Positions 13,301-25,151 are shown, counted from the first letter of the stretch. The stretch: 64,000 bases of DNA from Sipunculus nudus (GCA_026874595.1 CM049306.1:94231642-94295641); one strand, 5' to 3'. Numbers and translations: made by a program. Notes: generated from the letters alone by a model not told the origin.

Positions 13301-15918
13301 ACAGTAAGATGGCAATGTTTAAATAGACCCATTAAACAGTGTGACAGGTTTATCTACCTGTAGGCTAAAACATTGCATTAGAGTTTTTCCATGCACCTGA
13401 AAAAAATCACGCTAGTGTAAATCATATATACCTTTTCCCAGCTGAATAAAATCCTTGACAAAATCGATCCATATCTAATGAGGTCAGAGGTCACAAGACG
13501 AACAACCTGCATATTATGCAACCTTGCGGTGCTTTGGTTATTCCTTGAAATAATTTAAAATTTGACAGTTTTGACCAGTATCTGTTAAGGGTGTATACTT
13601 GGAATTATTTAGTATCAATCACTATGAAAATATCATGGATTGAATTTTCTTAGAATATTGAGCCAGTATTCCATTTGTTTAAATAATGTTAAACATGATT
13701 AAATCTTAATAATAGCTTTATTTTCTTTCAGGGAATATTATTAGTTTATGACATCACAAACAACCAGAGTTTTAGGAATCTTGAAGATTGGTTAGAAACA
13801 ATAAAAAAAGTGTTTGAGAAAGAAGGAAAAATGCCACATATCGCCTTAGTAGGTAATAAAGGTAAGGAAACAATCTATTTGTCTTTACCCGTTTACCAGT
13901 TTATTACAGTTTTTACTAATTCTGTGTAAAGAATCCTTTTTTTTGTCTGCATTATGATGACCTGTGACAGACTTAAACCTAGGATAGTGTGTCAAGCACT
14001 TTTACTGTATAAAACTGATACTTCTAATCTGTACCACCTGGTAAACTTAATATTGTTAACTTCAGGCACCATAACATTCATCTGCTTTTTAAGATACAGA
14101 TTTCACAGTCTGGTTATGTATGTAAAAAAAGGTCATTGTGGCTGTTTTTTTTTTTTTTAAATTGAAAAATTAAAAAAAAACAACCTTTTCCAGTTTAAAG
14201 TTATACTCTTCTCCTTTTTAATTCAGTGTTTCACTTTGCTTGTCCAAGATATGTCATAGTTTTAATTAGTTTTGTAAGTGTTTTTAGCATTTTAGTTGAT
14301 CAGGAAAATATGAGGACAGTTAAGATTGACTGACATCAACTGTGTGATAAATGTTGTTTGTATTTTAGTTGATCAGGAACATATGAGAACAGTGAAGATT
14401 GACAAACATCAACAGTTCGCATCAGAACATAGCATGTCCAGCCATTTTGTTTCTGCCAAAACGGGTGATTGTGTAAGTACATGATGTATGCAGAGTTCTG
14501 CCACAAATTAAAGATTCAAAACACTTGCCCACACAAGAGATGCACTGTCACTACCAATGTTATTATAATAATGTAAACAGTTTAATGCTCAGGACTGCAG
14601 TACATTATTAGAGTGATAACTAATACGTAGTGACTGGCATGCAAGATGATGAGTCCAAAACTATTAGCTTGTAACACTCCCTGTCCATCCAAAGACTGAT
14701 GTGTGCCTTCACCCTTTTTATTCAAATTACTTTGATATAATTATTATAACTTCATATAACTTTTTATATAGTTCATGAATCATATAACTGAATAATAAGT
14801 AATTATTTAATCACATAATCTTCCACCCCCAATTAATTTGACCTTATTTGGGATCCTTAATATATTGTATAGAGAGTAATCTGTATTTGACCTTTGATTT
14901 TGCACTTTCAGTGATGCTGATAGTGTATTGTATGTATCTGTAAACCGATGCAATCAAATATGTCCACCTTGGTGGGTTTTATGAACAAATGGTGAACACA
15001 GGAACACTGTCTCTGATAGCTGATGCTGCCACCTATTGACTGTTCTGTATACTAATGTGGAATCACTTGTTTGGCACCAAATGAGTATTTTGTGTATTTT
15101 GACTTTCAGTTCTTAATAAGGCACTTTATTGTTGGGACTTAATCATTGTTTTATGTAAAATTTATCCCAGCAGAATTTCAGATACTGGTGATTTACATCA
15201 ATTTCTGTCACATGCCAGTCTCCTGTGCTTTGGTCCTCTGCTAAGAGTTGGGGGGGGGGGGGGGGGGGGGAGTGTTAATGTTCCAGAGATGTCATGAAGT
15301 TGTAGCACTACCTTTTGTATTGATAAGTTTATTTTCTAGGCAATATGTGTCTTCATTTTATAAATATAGGACTTAAATTCTACAGAAATAATGTGTAGAC
15401 AAACATTTCAATAGTAATAAGATAAGGAACTTTTACTAAGTATTCAACATCAGTTTAAAGAAATATTCGCCTGTGACTTATATACCTGATGTTACAAAAA
15501 AAGAATGTACACATAACACATTTATCTATAAATATTATTAATGGAAATAATGTTAATATGGGTCTATTTCAGTTATTAAAAATTGTAAGAAGACTGTTGT
15601 GCATTGAAAATAACATAATTTTTTTAATGTTTTTCTACATGAATATAAAACACACTACCATATGTATTGCTGATCAACTTCCTCACATAATTGCAGAAAT
15701 GTCAGTCTCCATGCTAAGGCTAGACTATTTTTTGTCAACAGGTGAGTTTATGTTTTCAAAGAGTGGCAGCAGAAATACTGGGAATCAAACTGACAAAGCC
15801 AGAAATAGAACAACAACAGCGTGTGGTTAAGGCAGAAATTGTTCATTACAGCTCAGAAACTGTCGCTGCTAAAACATCAACAACACAGCCACGCAGTGGG
15901 TTTTGTGTGGTCCAATAA
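10258..15918 (+). CDS. RAB28: RAB28 small GTPase, six coding exons (223 aa)
   Basis: RAB28 is a divergent Rab-family GTPase. In animals it is prenylated and linked to ciliary and photoreceptor membrane traffic (family knowledge). Joining exons 10258-10332, 11438-11534, 12850-12938, 13732-13861, 14369-14472 and 15742-15918 gives 224 codons including the stop, all with GT/AG introns and matching phases. Visible motifs: P-loop GDGASGKT (19-26), switch I around QTVGVDF (43-49), WDIGGQ (67-72) in place of the usual Rab WDTAGQ, NKVD (129-132), SAKTGD (159-164), and a C-terminal CVVQ CaaX box in place of the double-cysteine tail of most Rabs. The last two features are diagnostic of RAB28. Length matches the vertebrate protein (about 221 aa). 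The start is the only ATG before the conserved N-terminus. All catalytic motifs are intact, so it should be functional. Confidence 0.96.
10714..10742. repeat. 11-bp-arm hairpin in RAB28 intron 1
   Basis: TGTGGCTCTGT (10714-10724) and ACAGAGCCACA (10732-10742) are exact reverse complements around a 7-nt loop. It lies just before the larger palindromic element. Confidence 0.7.
10756..11160. mobile_element. Palindromic MITE-like foldback in RAB28 intron 1
   Basis: The ends are inverted copies: ATTTATCTAG near 10758 and CTAGATAAAT near 11151. Internal segments match in inverted order, for example GTGTTACATCATCACTGCT near 10840 against its complement near 11030, and GGTGATTGTTTCAGCC near 10807 against the complement near 11070. 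The whole is an imperfect palindrome of about 405 bp centred near 10955. No transposase is present. Confidence 0.65.
11438..11534 (+). CDS. RAB28: RAB28 coding exon 2
   Basis: Residues 26-58 (the last codon is split). It completes the P-loop with T26 and includes the effector loop, with the Mg-coordinating threonine at 44. Acceptor TTTTTAG, donor CCAG|GTAAGT. Confidence 0.95.
12850..12938 (+). CDS. RAB28: RAB28 coding exon 3
   Basis: Residues 58-87, carrying WDIGGQ of switch II and the following [11 protein letters not shown] segment, which is typical of RAB28. Acceptor ATTCCAG, donor AAT|GTAAGT. Confidence 0.95.
13732..13861 (+). CDS. RAB28: RAB28 coding exon 4
   Basis: Residues 88-130 plus the first base of codon 131. 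It encodes GILLVYDIT and most of the guanine-specificity motif (GNK). The last base before GTAAGG starts the valine of NKVD. Confidence 0.95.
14291..14343 (+). pseudogene. Broken duplicate of the 5' part of RAB28 exon 5
   Basis: The 50 bases 14291-14340 match 14364-14413 with about five differences, including the TTTAG acceptor context. Read in the frame entering from exon 4, the copy gives [12 protein letters not shown] and then TGA. There is no convincing donor, since only a weak GTGTGA follows. It looks like a local tandem duplication of 73-bp offset that was never a usable exon, or that has decayed. If spliced it would truncate the protein in the middle of the G domain. Confidence 0.7.
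14369..14472 (+). CDS. RAB28: RAB28 coding exon 5
   Basis: Residues 131-165. It completes NKVD (129-132), then [11 protein letters not shown] and the G5 motif SAKTGD. Acceptor TATTTTAG, donor TGT|GTAAGT. Confidence 0.95.
15250..15270. repeat. Poly-G tract in RAB28 intron 5
   Basis: About 21 consecutive G on the + strand. Confidence 0.9.
15742..15918 (+). CDS. RAB28: RAB28 coding exon 6 and stop
   Basis: Residues 166-223: the last G-domain helix ([17 protein letters not shown]), the family segment [11 protein letters not shown], a variable Ser/Thr/Ala tail and the terminal CVVQ followed by TAA. The exon itself begins GTGAGT right after CAACAG, so the acceptor is followed at once by a donor-like hexamer. 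Confidence 0.93.
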   Translation: MSLCFQRVAAEILGIKLTKPEIEQQQRVVKAEIVHYSSETVAAKTSTTQPRSGFCVVQ

Positions 15919-16396
15919 CAGCAGGCTTGTACAGCAGAGTGGGAGAGATTTACAGCCATTTCTGATGTTGTACAAGCACTGCAAGAGCAGCACTGATAAA
16001 CTGTATATGGACTACCTGCATACTAAGGAGTGGATGTCCAGCATTGTCCTTTGAGAAACATTTCAAAAAGAGGTGGAACAAATAGAAAGTGAATATGTGA
16101 AACTGGATTTTATCATAAACATTAAATATATTTGATCCTTTGACGAATAATGAAATATTTGCTTCCTTTGCACCTGTATCCTTCAAGAAAAGAAAAGTTA
16201 TGCACCATTCACAAGTTGCAAGTGTCCATTACAATCTGACATAACAGCCTTATAAACAGTCTTTCATACTTCTAAATCATCAGATAATACTATGATAATT
16301 TAAAATCAATGTTATTGATTTTTAATGGCTCGGCTGATCTCTTTATTTGCATATACTCTAACTAGAATTGCACACATTAATCAATCTGAACAAAAT

Positions 16397-16402
16397 AATA
16401 AA
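16397..16402 (+). terminator. Candidate RAB28 polyadenylation signal
   Basis: AATAAA lies 479 bp past the RAB28 stop codon. It is the first canonical hexamer I found downstream, but AT-rich DNA gives many by chance and no cleavage site can be seen. Confidence 0.3.
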
Positions 16403-18660
16403 ACCAGTAATGTAGGACTCAAGTCTGGACTTTGCCTCGAATCCAGACTCATGTTTACTTTTCCAGGGACTTGGCCACAGAGGTAAGGACTCAATAAATC
16501 AGACTGAGTCCATCTCAAGTCAAGTAGAAAAAAGCTCTGTCACATATTATAAAGACTTATATACATGCACGAACTACCTACAGAACATTAGGCAAATAAC
16601 AGAATATAAGACTATATTTACCAAACTTTTTTTCTGCATCAGGAGCTAAAGGTAATTTTACATTTGAATGAAAAGTATGTATAAACTATCTTAAAAGAAG
16701 CATTGTAATCTAAAATATCCTCTTAAAATTTTCTATTTAAAAAATATCTATATTAGACTTAGACTGACTTATCCTTGGCTTCCAAGAGTCTCAAACTTGA
16801 AAAAGGTGGACTTGGACTGGAACCTCAAGGACTCTGACTGAACTCTGACTTGAGTGGCCTGGACTTGTACTTGGACTCTGATGTTGTGGACTTGACTTCA
16901 TCACTGAATAAATCACTGCTTCTGAGTGAAAGCACTGGTGGTGCCATCTGTCAGCGTTTGTTGGTATTACTGCGTTGCTGACCATTTTATGCCATCATGA
17001 TGCATCAGTACTAACCAGTTCATTAAATTCTGATAAAATAGTAAGTCACATAAATATTTACAATGGACCAGACACTCTCCTCTTATTTTACTCAGAACTG
17101 GGACCATTTATTTTGTCTTCTGTGTCTACCGTAGTGGGTTTTGTAATCCGTTAAATGATATTAAATTTACATTGACTTTAGAAACAAGAGAAGAGCTGCT
17201 GATGAAATTGTGTATGTTTTGGCACAAAAAAAAAAAACAAATATGACAACTAAATGTGAATTTAATTGATGATGAAATATGTTGTCAAATTTGTTTTGCA
17301 GTATATTCAGGCCATCTTTTGTTAAGCACAGAGGGGATATTTATATATCTATGCACCTATTACAGTGAATGGAGGTATATCCACCATTTAAAGTACCTTT
17401 TTTGTACACATTATATTTATTAAGTATCACTTAATGGCTCACACCTATTTATCACATTAATCTGTTTAAAAAAAGGAAATTTTATATATTTTCTTTGGCT
17501 CTAAACTCTTACATGGTATCACATTGTATGATGGATGATATGTTCATGTGTGGGGCAAATGCAGACAGCTGTGCTCATGTGTATTAGTCTTTTTGTGCTA
17601 AAGTGGTTTGAATTTACCTATAACTAGTTAAAAATAGTTTGGTTTATCAGATTGAAAACCAGTTTACTGTGTCATTTCCACTTGTTAATGCCTTTTGAAC
17701 TTAGCATGATTGAATAATTGTTATATTACCAATTTATATGTCCTTACTTCTAAGTAATATGTCCTTCAATAGTAAATACTGCTATTCCAAAAACAACGTA
17801 TATACCAACCTGAGGGGGCATTTTGACATAAATTAAGTTAGAAGCAAGGAATCCTGGATATTATATAGGATGTCTAATTTTGGTACAACATATACCTAGG
17901 GCAGGAATGAATTTAAAATATATTAGGGAACAGAAATTTTGAGAGGGTAAAATATAAGTGAACAAGATCTGTTGTCTGTGCACAATGACATTGTAATAAT
18001 GCATGAAGGAAACGTGTGTATTGAAACAGTAAGTCACAGCATATTCATGCACTGTCATTGTAAACTAATTAATTATCAATGGTTTGATTAAATTGATAGG
18101 ATGTTGAATTAATTATTTCGTTGCTGGGGTTACACCAATTGAATCCTGGTAGATCATAACATGAAATTGAAGCCAAAATGGGGATCTCCATGATGTAAGT
18201 TCTAGAGCCTGAATGAATGACACCTTTGTGAACAATTAATATATATTGTTAATGGACTTTGAATACTCGGTGACATGAGTGCATTATTTACTAAACACCT
18301 TTCACATGTCATAATGACTGTTTTTGATGTCTTGTAACTGTATATTTTGTACATAAAGATTGTGACAGTTTCTCTGTGTTCTTTTTTTTCTCTTTTCCAT
18401 GTCTGTGAGAAAGACATGAAATATTGTCGCAAGTGGTGTAATTTCTTAGTGAAACTATGTGCATGTACATACATATTCATACTAGTATATCATATATACA
18501 CATTCCAGAAAGTTCTACAATTGTATATATTTAATTTTGTCTATAAACCTCGCATACAAATCTAATGATTTTTCCAAAATGACGTATAAATGATAACAAA
18601 ACACTTCGCTGTTCATGCAGTTAGAGGTATCAAAAGTATCTCAAACTACAACTGCTCTTT
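16403..18660. other. Gene-free stretch after RAB28 with GGACTTGG/GGACTC-rich repeats
   Basis: 16410-16530 and 16780-16880 are rich in diverged GGACTC/GGACTTG and GACTTGAGT motifs, probably one degraded repeat in two pieces. No coding sequence is supported elsewhere. Open frames at 17861-18565 have no protein-like features I recognise. Confidence 0.5.
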
Positions 18661-18663
18661 ATA

Positions 18664-18700
18664 AGCGGAGCGTCATGACCAATTGACCCTTCGTTAATAA
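18664..18700 (+). repeat. Degenerate solo 3' end of the TTAGCTCAGCTG repeat family
   Basis: AAGCGGAGCGTCATGACC and then TTGACCCTTCGTT resemble the conserved family end (CAGCTGAGCGTCGTGACC...GGTCCCTTGTT). No matching 5' end lies nearby. Confidence 0.4.
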
Positions 18701-19157
18701 AACCAAAAAATAATAATAATAATAAAATCTAAAATTTTCTCTATATATAATATATGACGTAGGAGCGTCCCAATGATAGCCCCTCCAGTTTGATATCAAC
18801 AAATCACCTGAACGTGACACTTACGTGTAGATAATGACATGTCGTGCTTTGCAAAGGTGATACCATGTCATGTAATACGAATGGCCTTGTTCTTAAATCT
18901 AACCTAAGTAGATCCTTAGCGTGTAGGCATGCAGGTAATCGCTATGTTTAGTGTATAATTTCTTCCGGAAGCTGAACAAAGATGTCCTTTATCAAACAAA
19001 TCTCCAACTGATTTTGAATAATTACGCGATTATTTCTACAAATACCCACAAGTTTTATAGGCGGAACAAAACACCTCAAAATTATTGGGTCAGGCATTTA
19101 CTGGAATGATGTGTATCAAATATAAAAAAAAGCTTATTAAATTGCCTATCATTCTTA

Positions 19158-20602
19158 TTAGCTCAGCTGACTGTAAGTCAACTGAGGTATAGGAATGGCG
19201 CTTTGTGTCCGTCCGGCCGTCTGTCAGCAGGGCACACATCGTAACTGCTGGCCCTATGCCCTGGCTATGGGGCTTGAAAGTACCCCCAAGAATAATAAAA
19301 AAAATTGAATCAAAACCTCCAATATCTTGATAATTAAGGCATGGGTTGTCATGAATTTTGCCTGAAATATTGACCATGACTAGTTTTGTCTGTTCCCGAA
19401 AAGTGGTGGCGCCACCTGTAGGTTTTTTGTTATCTTAACGAATATTTTCTATATTTTTTTAATATAAAATGACAACAGTCATGTCAGTTTCTCAATGGTG
19501 ATTACATCTAGTGCCCAAAACCTGGTGTTTTTATTGATCACTAGTGGATGCCCTATAGTAATCACCTTGTCTGTCTGTTAGTCTATCTGTCTGACCATCC
19601 GTCTTTCTACACAAATTTGTTTCCAGATGATAACTCCAGGTTAGATTGATACATGGATTTCAAACTAGACTTATTATGGCCCACCACTAAAGCAAGAACC
19701 TATATAATTTTTGGGTCCTGAGGTCAGCACTGCCTTATTTAAAAAGATTATGGATGCATTTTAAGCCAAGCTTTTCATCCCAAACTTTCCATCTCGCGCA
19801 TTTAGCCGACTTGTCAGTATGGGGAGAGCATGAATGAATTTTTGGTCACGAGGTCAAAGGTCTAAGTCATGGGGGCCATCTGTTCACAATTAGTTTCCAG
19901 ATGAAAACTCCAGTTTAATTTGATATATTGGTTTCAAACTTAACTTATATATGACTCACCACTTAAGTAAGAATTGTGTGGGGGTCCACCAGTCAAAAAT
20001 CAAGGTCACCGAACCCATTTCTTTAAAAAGAATGTGAATGCATTACAAGCCAAACTTTTCATCACAAACCTTCCATCTTCAAGATATTGCTAACCTGCAA
20101 ATAGAGGAAAATTCTATTTGATTTGAGGTCATAGGGTCAAAGATCAAGGTCACATGGCCTATCCATTCACAAATTAGCTTATGGATGATAATTCTGCTTT
20201 GGATAGACAGATTGGCTTCAAACTTGATTTGTTTATGACCCACCACTTTTGTTAATTCATTTTGATTTTCATAGTCAAGAGTTCAAAGTTGAAGGTCACA
20301 GGAGCCACATATTTAAAAAGATTGTAGATGCACTGTAAATCAAACTTTTCATCCAAACTTTCCATCTTTCACACATGGCTTATTTGCCCTAAGTGAGGAA
20401 ATCTGTAGATTTTGAGGTTAATTGGTCAGAGGTCAAGGCCACTTTTTAAAAGATTGTTACAATGATCTAAATGCTGCAAGTTCAAGGATAATAAGTTCTA
20501 AGATTTTTAGGTCACAAGGTCATTGGTTAAGGTCACAGGACTTTCTTTAAAAATATCCTTATAGACAAATTCAGCTGAGCGTCGAGACCCATTGGTCCCT
20601 AG
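19158..20602 (+). mobile_element. TTAGCTCAGCTG-family dispersed repeat, copy 1 (ligand-half-site type interior)
   Basis: It starts TTAGCTCAGCTGACTGTAAG and ends TCAGCTGAGCGTCGAGACC...GGTCCC at 20571-20602, so the two ends share an inverted GCTCAGCTGA. The interior has a GTCCGTCCGGCCGTC block, the palindrome GGTGGCGCCACC near 19405, and about four loosely repeated segments with AAGGTCA/AGGTCACA motifs (19850-20540). It has no coding capacity, so it is a non-autonomous element. Confidence 0.7.
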
Positions 20603-20893
20603 CAAACACAGGAGTTGGTAAAAGAACCCAGCTATATATAGTGACAGCCTATATTAAAAAAAAAATTGACCACACCGTAACGTCTGCATGTAAAAGAGAC
20701 CGACTGATAGAGACAGCCACAGAGAGAGCCATGCAGGCAGGGAGAGACAGATACACGGGTAGACAGAGACAGACAGAGAGACAGACATACCTATACACAA
20801 AAAACAAGACAGACTTCAAAAAGTATTATGAAATAGAAGCGTGATGACTTGACGGGGTAGCAGTTTTTTTTATGAAGGACGTAATCTGAAATG

Positions 20894-20993
20894 AATCCTT
20901 TACCCTGTGGGTATTTTATACTTATTTCTGTTGGTGCGAACGGAAAAAAGCACCAACAGAAATAAGTATAAAATACCCACAGGGTAAAGGATT
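20894..20993. repeat. Perfect 44-bp-arm hairpin
   Basis: Left arm 20894-20937 and right arm 20950-20993 are exact reverse complements around a 12-nt loop. With no mismatch in 44 bp, the duplication must be recent, or the site is an assembly or template-switch product. No similar sequence was seen elsewhere in the window. Confidence 0.9.
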
Positions 20994-21473
20994 TTTCGCT
21001 GAGAGAATCTAATCGATTATGATAAATTGCCCACCTTATATACATGCACGCAAATCTTTACGGTATTAAAACCTATGATAATCAGCTTAGTATTATTCCT
21101 GGTAACGGAAGTGCGTCAATGCACATCTCATTTACGCCTCCCTGCTTTATACTGAGCACAAATCCTTAACCTGTGATAGGTTATTTTTATATTCTAAGTT
21201 TAGTTAGATTTATTAAAATGTGGTACATTAATTAGTGCATGGTTTCAGCAAAATTGATACATGATGTCATGAGCATGCATATAATCTATATCTCGGATTT
21301 TATCTTATACATTTGTACTATATTAATTGCTATATTAATTTCCAAATATAACCATTCAATTACACATATGACGGTTTTCTGTAATTTTATGTTGTATTCG
21401 AAATGTAAATTGTGACGACACTATATGTCAGTTATACTTATCATGCATATCAGCTGTACGCATAGTATAAATA

Positions 21474-21525
<52 letters not shown>

Positions 21526-22321
21526 CTAGCCTTAGAGAAGAGTATTGGTGTGGGGTGGGGCTTTGGGAGGAGTACAGGGATTAGTGAGATAAGAGAGAGA
21601 GAGAGACTGTGTATGCATTTATTTATCATACACATGCACGCTATACCGCCACTCGACTTCTTTTTTCAACATGTCATTAAAAATCGTATCATTTAATCAT
21701 CAATTCTATTCAGGGAGAGGCGTAGGAAGCATAAAAAGGCAGCCGAAGCGGTAAACAAATTTTGAGAATTTGTGGTCAACCCTAAAAAAATCGCGATTCT
21801 CCTTGAAGCCGATTTAATTACACGGAGGAGGAGACTTAACATTTTGTATTCCCAGTGAAGTATTGCACTGGCAATCGGCAGTCCTCTGTAAATTGCTGTC
21901 ATCTCTGTGAATAGTATTACTCTGAACCGCCATGCAAGGTCCTAGGGGTATTAAAATATGTTTGAATAAACGATGCATTGAATTTAAGTCGTTATATATT
22001 TAATCGATAATCGAATCGGGATTGAAATAATCTATTCATTTCTTTTTTTTATTTTTAGCTCATACAAACAGAAAAGATAAACATTATACATGATGTTATA
22101 GCATTGCTTAACATTACAAGTCACCTTATATCCTCAAGCAGTTACAGTAATGTGTGAATTGATTCTAACGTGGTCTCTCTATATAAATGCGTAGGTATCT
22201 TATAATGTTCAAAATAGCATAACCATGGAAGAAATATATATATATATACTTTACTTGGTATATCTCCGTTAACCATGCATCTTGGATTTGGCTCTGACCC
22301 AATGCACTTTTTCATATATAC
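20994..22321. other. Gene-free AT-rich stretch with (TA)n
   Basis: Contains a (TA)n tract at about 21475-21523 and a short (GA)n near 21594-21605. I see no gene, and the open frames here are unremarkable. Confidence 0.6.
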
Positions 22322-23092
22322 TGTTACAGGTGCCCTTTTATTGTGTGACACGGGCGTAACTCGTGTTGTAGCGGCCTCGCCTGGCCGCGTGTTGCACTCT
22401 CAGTTTAATCCGTACTGGTTGAACTCTCTTTGTCATGCTAGCTTGGGGTTTTCTCGCCTGGCCGGGCCGGGCCGGCTCACGCCTGGACCCTGGCGTGTAG
22501 ATAGACAGTGTTCTTTGTTCTATTATGTTCTTTGAGCGTGTTTATTATGTTAGGCTCTTTAGATTGTTCGAGAAATGGAAAATTCTCGGCTTCAGGTGAA
22601 AAGTTATATAAAGAGGCTGTGTTTTAAAGCCGGGATTGAGGTGAAAGAATATTCCAGCGGACACAGAAGTGTGTCAGTCCGTTTGTGGGACCTATTCCCA
22701 TAAGTGCGGCAATTATAGATTTTCTTCAGATTTTCTTCTGGATTTGTGACGAATCTTATTTGGTCTTCGGTTTGCTTTCGGGATTGTTACAAGAGCTTTA
22801 CATTGGACAGTTATTCTCCGAGAGAATTTGTGTGAACTGTTTGTCCGGCTTATACATTTTAAGGGACTTGTCGCTGTGACAGTGGTGGTATCCAGGTACT
22901 GTGCACTTTGTTTTTTTAACTGTGTGATTGTATTGATTTGCTGTTGTACTGCTGTTATACTGTGTCGTTGTGTTGATATGGTGTATTGTAATGTTAGGGT
23001 TGTTTTAAGATTAAATTATGGTTATTTGTTAACAAAAAGCCACTGACTTCTTTATTCATTCCCCTAGACATTTCACGCTGCCTGGTGATACA
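22322..23092 (-). mobile_element. Probable 3' LTR of the Gypsy-type element
   Basis: On the + strand it runs from TGTTACAGG to CCTGGTGATACA, so on the - strand it begins TGTATCACCAGG and ends CCTGTAACA, the usual TG...CA borders. On the - strand a purine-rich tract (the complement of TTCTTTTTTCTCC, about 23103-23115) lies just upstream, as a polypurine tract should. TTATATAA near 22604 can act as a TATA box on either strand, and AATAAA on the - strand (22337-22342) lies near the LTR end. No second LTR was found, so the borders rest on these signals only. Confidence 0.5.
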
Positions 23093-23099
23093 GAATCTG

Positions 23100-23628
23100 A
23101 TTCTTTTTTCTCCATTACAAAATTTATGTTCATCACGCATACGTGATCTGTTGATATTAGGTTCCGTAACAATACATACGCGCCAATATCAAAAGGTGGA
23201 TCAGGATTCTCGCTGGTCTCCTTCCACTGAGCATCCTTTCTTGAAAGGAGCCTCTCTCCTGCTTTTCGGTATGCAGGCTCCCTGCTTTTCGGTATGCATC
23301 TGTCAATCGCTCTTTTTGGGTTGCTAACCAGTCGGCAACTGGTTCGATCCTCCTCCTAATCTGTTGTACCCAACGGGTAGTCTACAAGTAATTTTGGTAT
23401 CCGACTGAACTTGAGATAATACGGGAGAACCAAGTGGCGGTATGAGGCGTGGCGTTATATGCAAACAGGAGGGTCCGGGTAAATGCTCTTGCCATCTCTT
23501 TTTATTCTCTTGGGACAATGTTCTTACTATACGTGCAGAGTACGATTAACACGTTCCATTGTCTTTTTCTCTGGGGATGGTACGGGGTTGTCCGTGACTT
23601 CTCGGTGACATAAAGGTTGCATAACTCT
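23100..23628 (-). pseudogene. Gypsy integrase, C-terminal half (pseudogene fragment)
   Basis: On the - strand the integrase core resumes after the LINE with LIQELC, then TTPYHPQ (the conserved Pro/Gln region of the DDE core) and the stretch around KKRWQEHLP. After a frameshift near 23325 come WLATQKERLTDAYRKA and, further on, IGAYVLLRN, which matches the usual position of the integrase C-terminal domain. Several frame changes make it non-functional. Confidence 0.75.
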
Positions 23629-23644
23629 TGAATTAGACGACTTT
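23629..23644. repeat. LINE target-site duplication, left copy
   Basis: The 16 bases here (TGAATTAGACGACTTT) are identical to 27011-27026, flanking the LINE. Confidence 0.9.
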
Positions 23645-24076
23645 TTTATGAAAATAATACATGACATACATACATGCAACATATATAATACATTACATAG
23701 ATACATGACGTAACAAATTACAAAACAATAACAAATGAATCCAGAACGTGTTATACATTTTGTAAATGAGATGGAAAAACAAGTTTATAATAACAGAATA
23801 TAATATTATTATCTTAAAAGTTATACATCTGCCTGGTTGCAGACTTTTTTTGTCCATGTTTGTTAATAGAAAAAAGTGATACATACATAAAAAATAACAA
23901 AATACCGTTATGTCTTTAAGATGCAAACAAGATTGGCCCATTTATTATTATGTTGGTTGAGTTTACCTCTTTTGATTGCTATCATTCTTTCTATTAAATA
24001 TATTTCATTTATGAATTGCAAAAAAACCCTTCAAGTCTGGTTTCTTCTTGTAACATCTGCAATTATATATATATAT

Positions 24077-24439
24077 CTATTTCTTTACAACAAGAGAAAG
24101 CATATTCAGCCAAACATATTTACTGTTTCCAAGTAGCACATTGCCATTTGATGGTTTAATGGTCACTGTGTTTAAAGATTTCGCATTTAAGGTTCTCCAA
24201 ATGTCCGTCCACAATATTACTGTAAATGGACATTCGCAAAAAATGTGTGCAAGAGTTTCATCTTCTTCTTTACAGAAGGTGCATTTGCTTGTATCAATAA
24301 TGCGTATTTTATGTAGAAAAGGGTTTAATGTAAGTTTTCTATGTAATATATAATATTGGAACATTCGTAATGTTGATGATATTGTGGTTTTATAAAGTTG
24401 GGAGAAACCCTGGTAGACATTGTCTTCCAAGACAACCAT
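24077..24439 (-). pseudogene. LINE ORF2 C-terminal zinc-knuckle region (zf-RVT type)
   Basis: The - strand frame contains CTFCKEEDETLAHIFCECP, the CX2C...HX4C pattern typical of the C-terminal domain of L1/Tx1-type ORF2 proteins. It follows the RT remnant after about 700 bp of degraded sequence. Confidence 0.75.
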
Positions 24440-25151
24440 TTTATGGTTTAGATTAAATTGTGTGTTTGTGCATATTTCGTGCGAATGGGGGTCTTTTGTT
24501 TCATTTATCCAACCAATAAAATTTTAAATAATGGTCATGTGTAGTTTCAATTATATAAAGGTGATATGTTTATTATATTTTCCATTTTAAATTATTCTAT
24601 CATTCCTTAATATAAATGTATAGTTAAAAGAACCTGAAGCAATGAAATCATGTACATGATAGGATTAATTAGTCAACATCAAAGAAAACCTACCTCTATT
24701 ATCGGGATCTCCCTTTAAATAAATGATCAATCGGGTGACCAAGCTCCAACTGACATTGTACCCAGGACTCTGGGGATTATTATCTAAATTCTCGATTTAT
24801 TTAAGAAGATTTTCTGTATCTGCTTTAGTTGTGCTGGAATAAACGATTTTTTGTTAAAAATTAAAATTAAATTAAAATTCTTACAAATTCAAACCTGTTC
24901 CTCGGAAACAAAGTGTATTATCACCAAACTATAGAGAATTTTCTTAGCTTTCAGAAAATGTATACTTTAGGGGGTATTAAAGCATTAGATTGTTCCATGC
25001 AAAGGAAAAACTTAAACAAAGTCAGGTCAGGTGGGGAAGATGTCTGACCATTTTTTAATGCTTTTTCAGGTTTAACTATATGCTTGTTAACAATACTATT
25101 GTATATCTGTTTTGTATTTTCTTTGTTTAGAAATTCTTTTAAATTAATGTC

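Noticed and set aside
23324-23366. tRNA-like segment with a good B box (GGTTCGATCC) and a GCT-anticodon-like loop
   Set aside because: The stems do not pair, there is no A box at a proper distance, and the same bases translate on the - strand as part of the Gypsy integrase tail.
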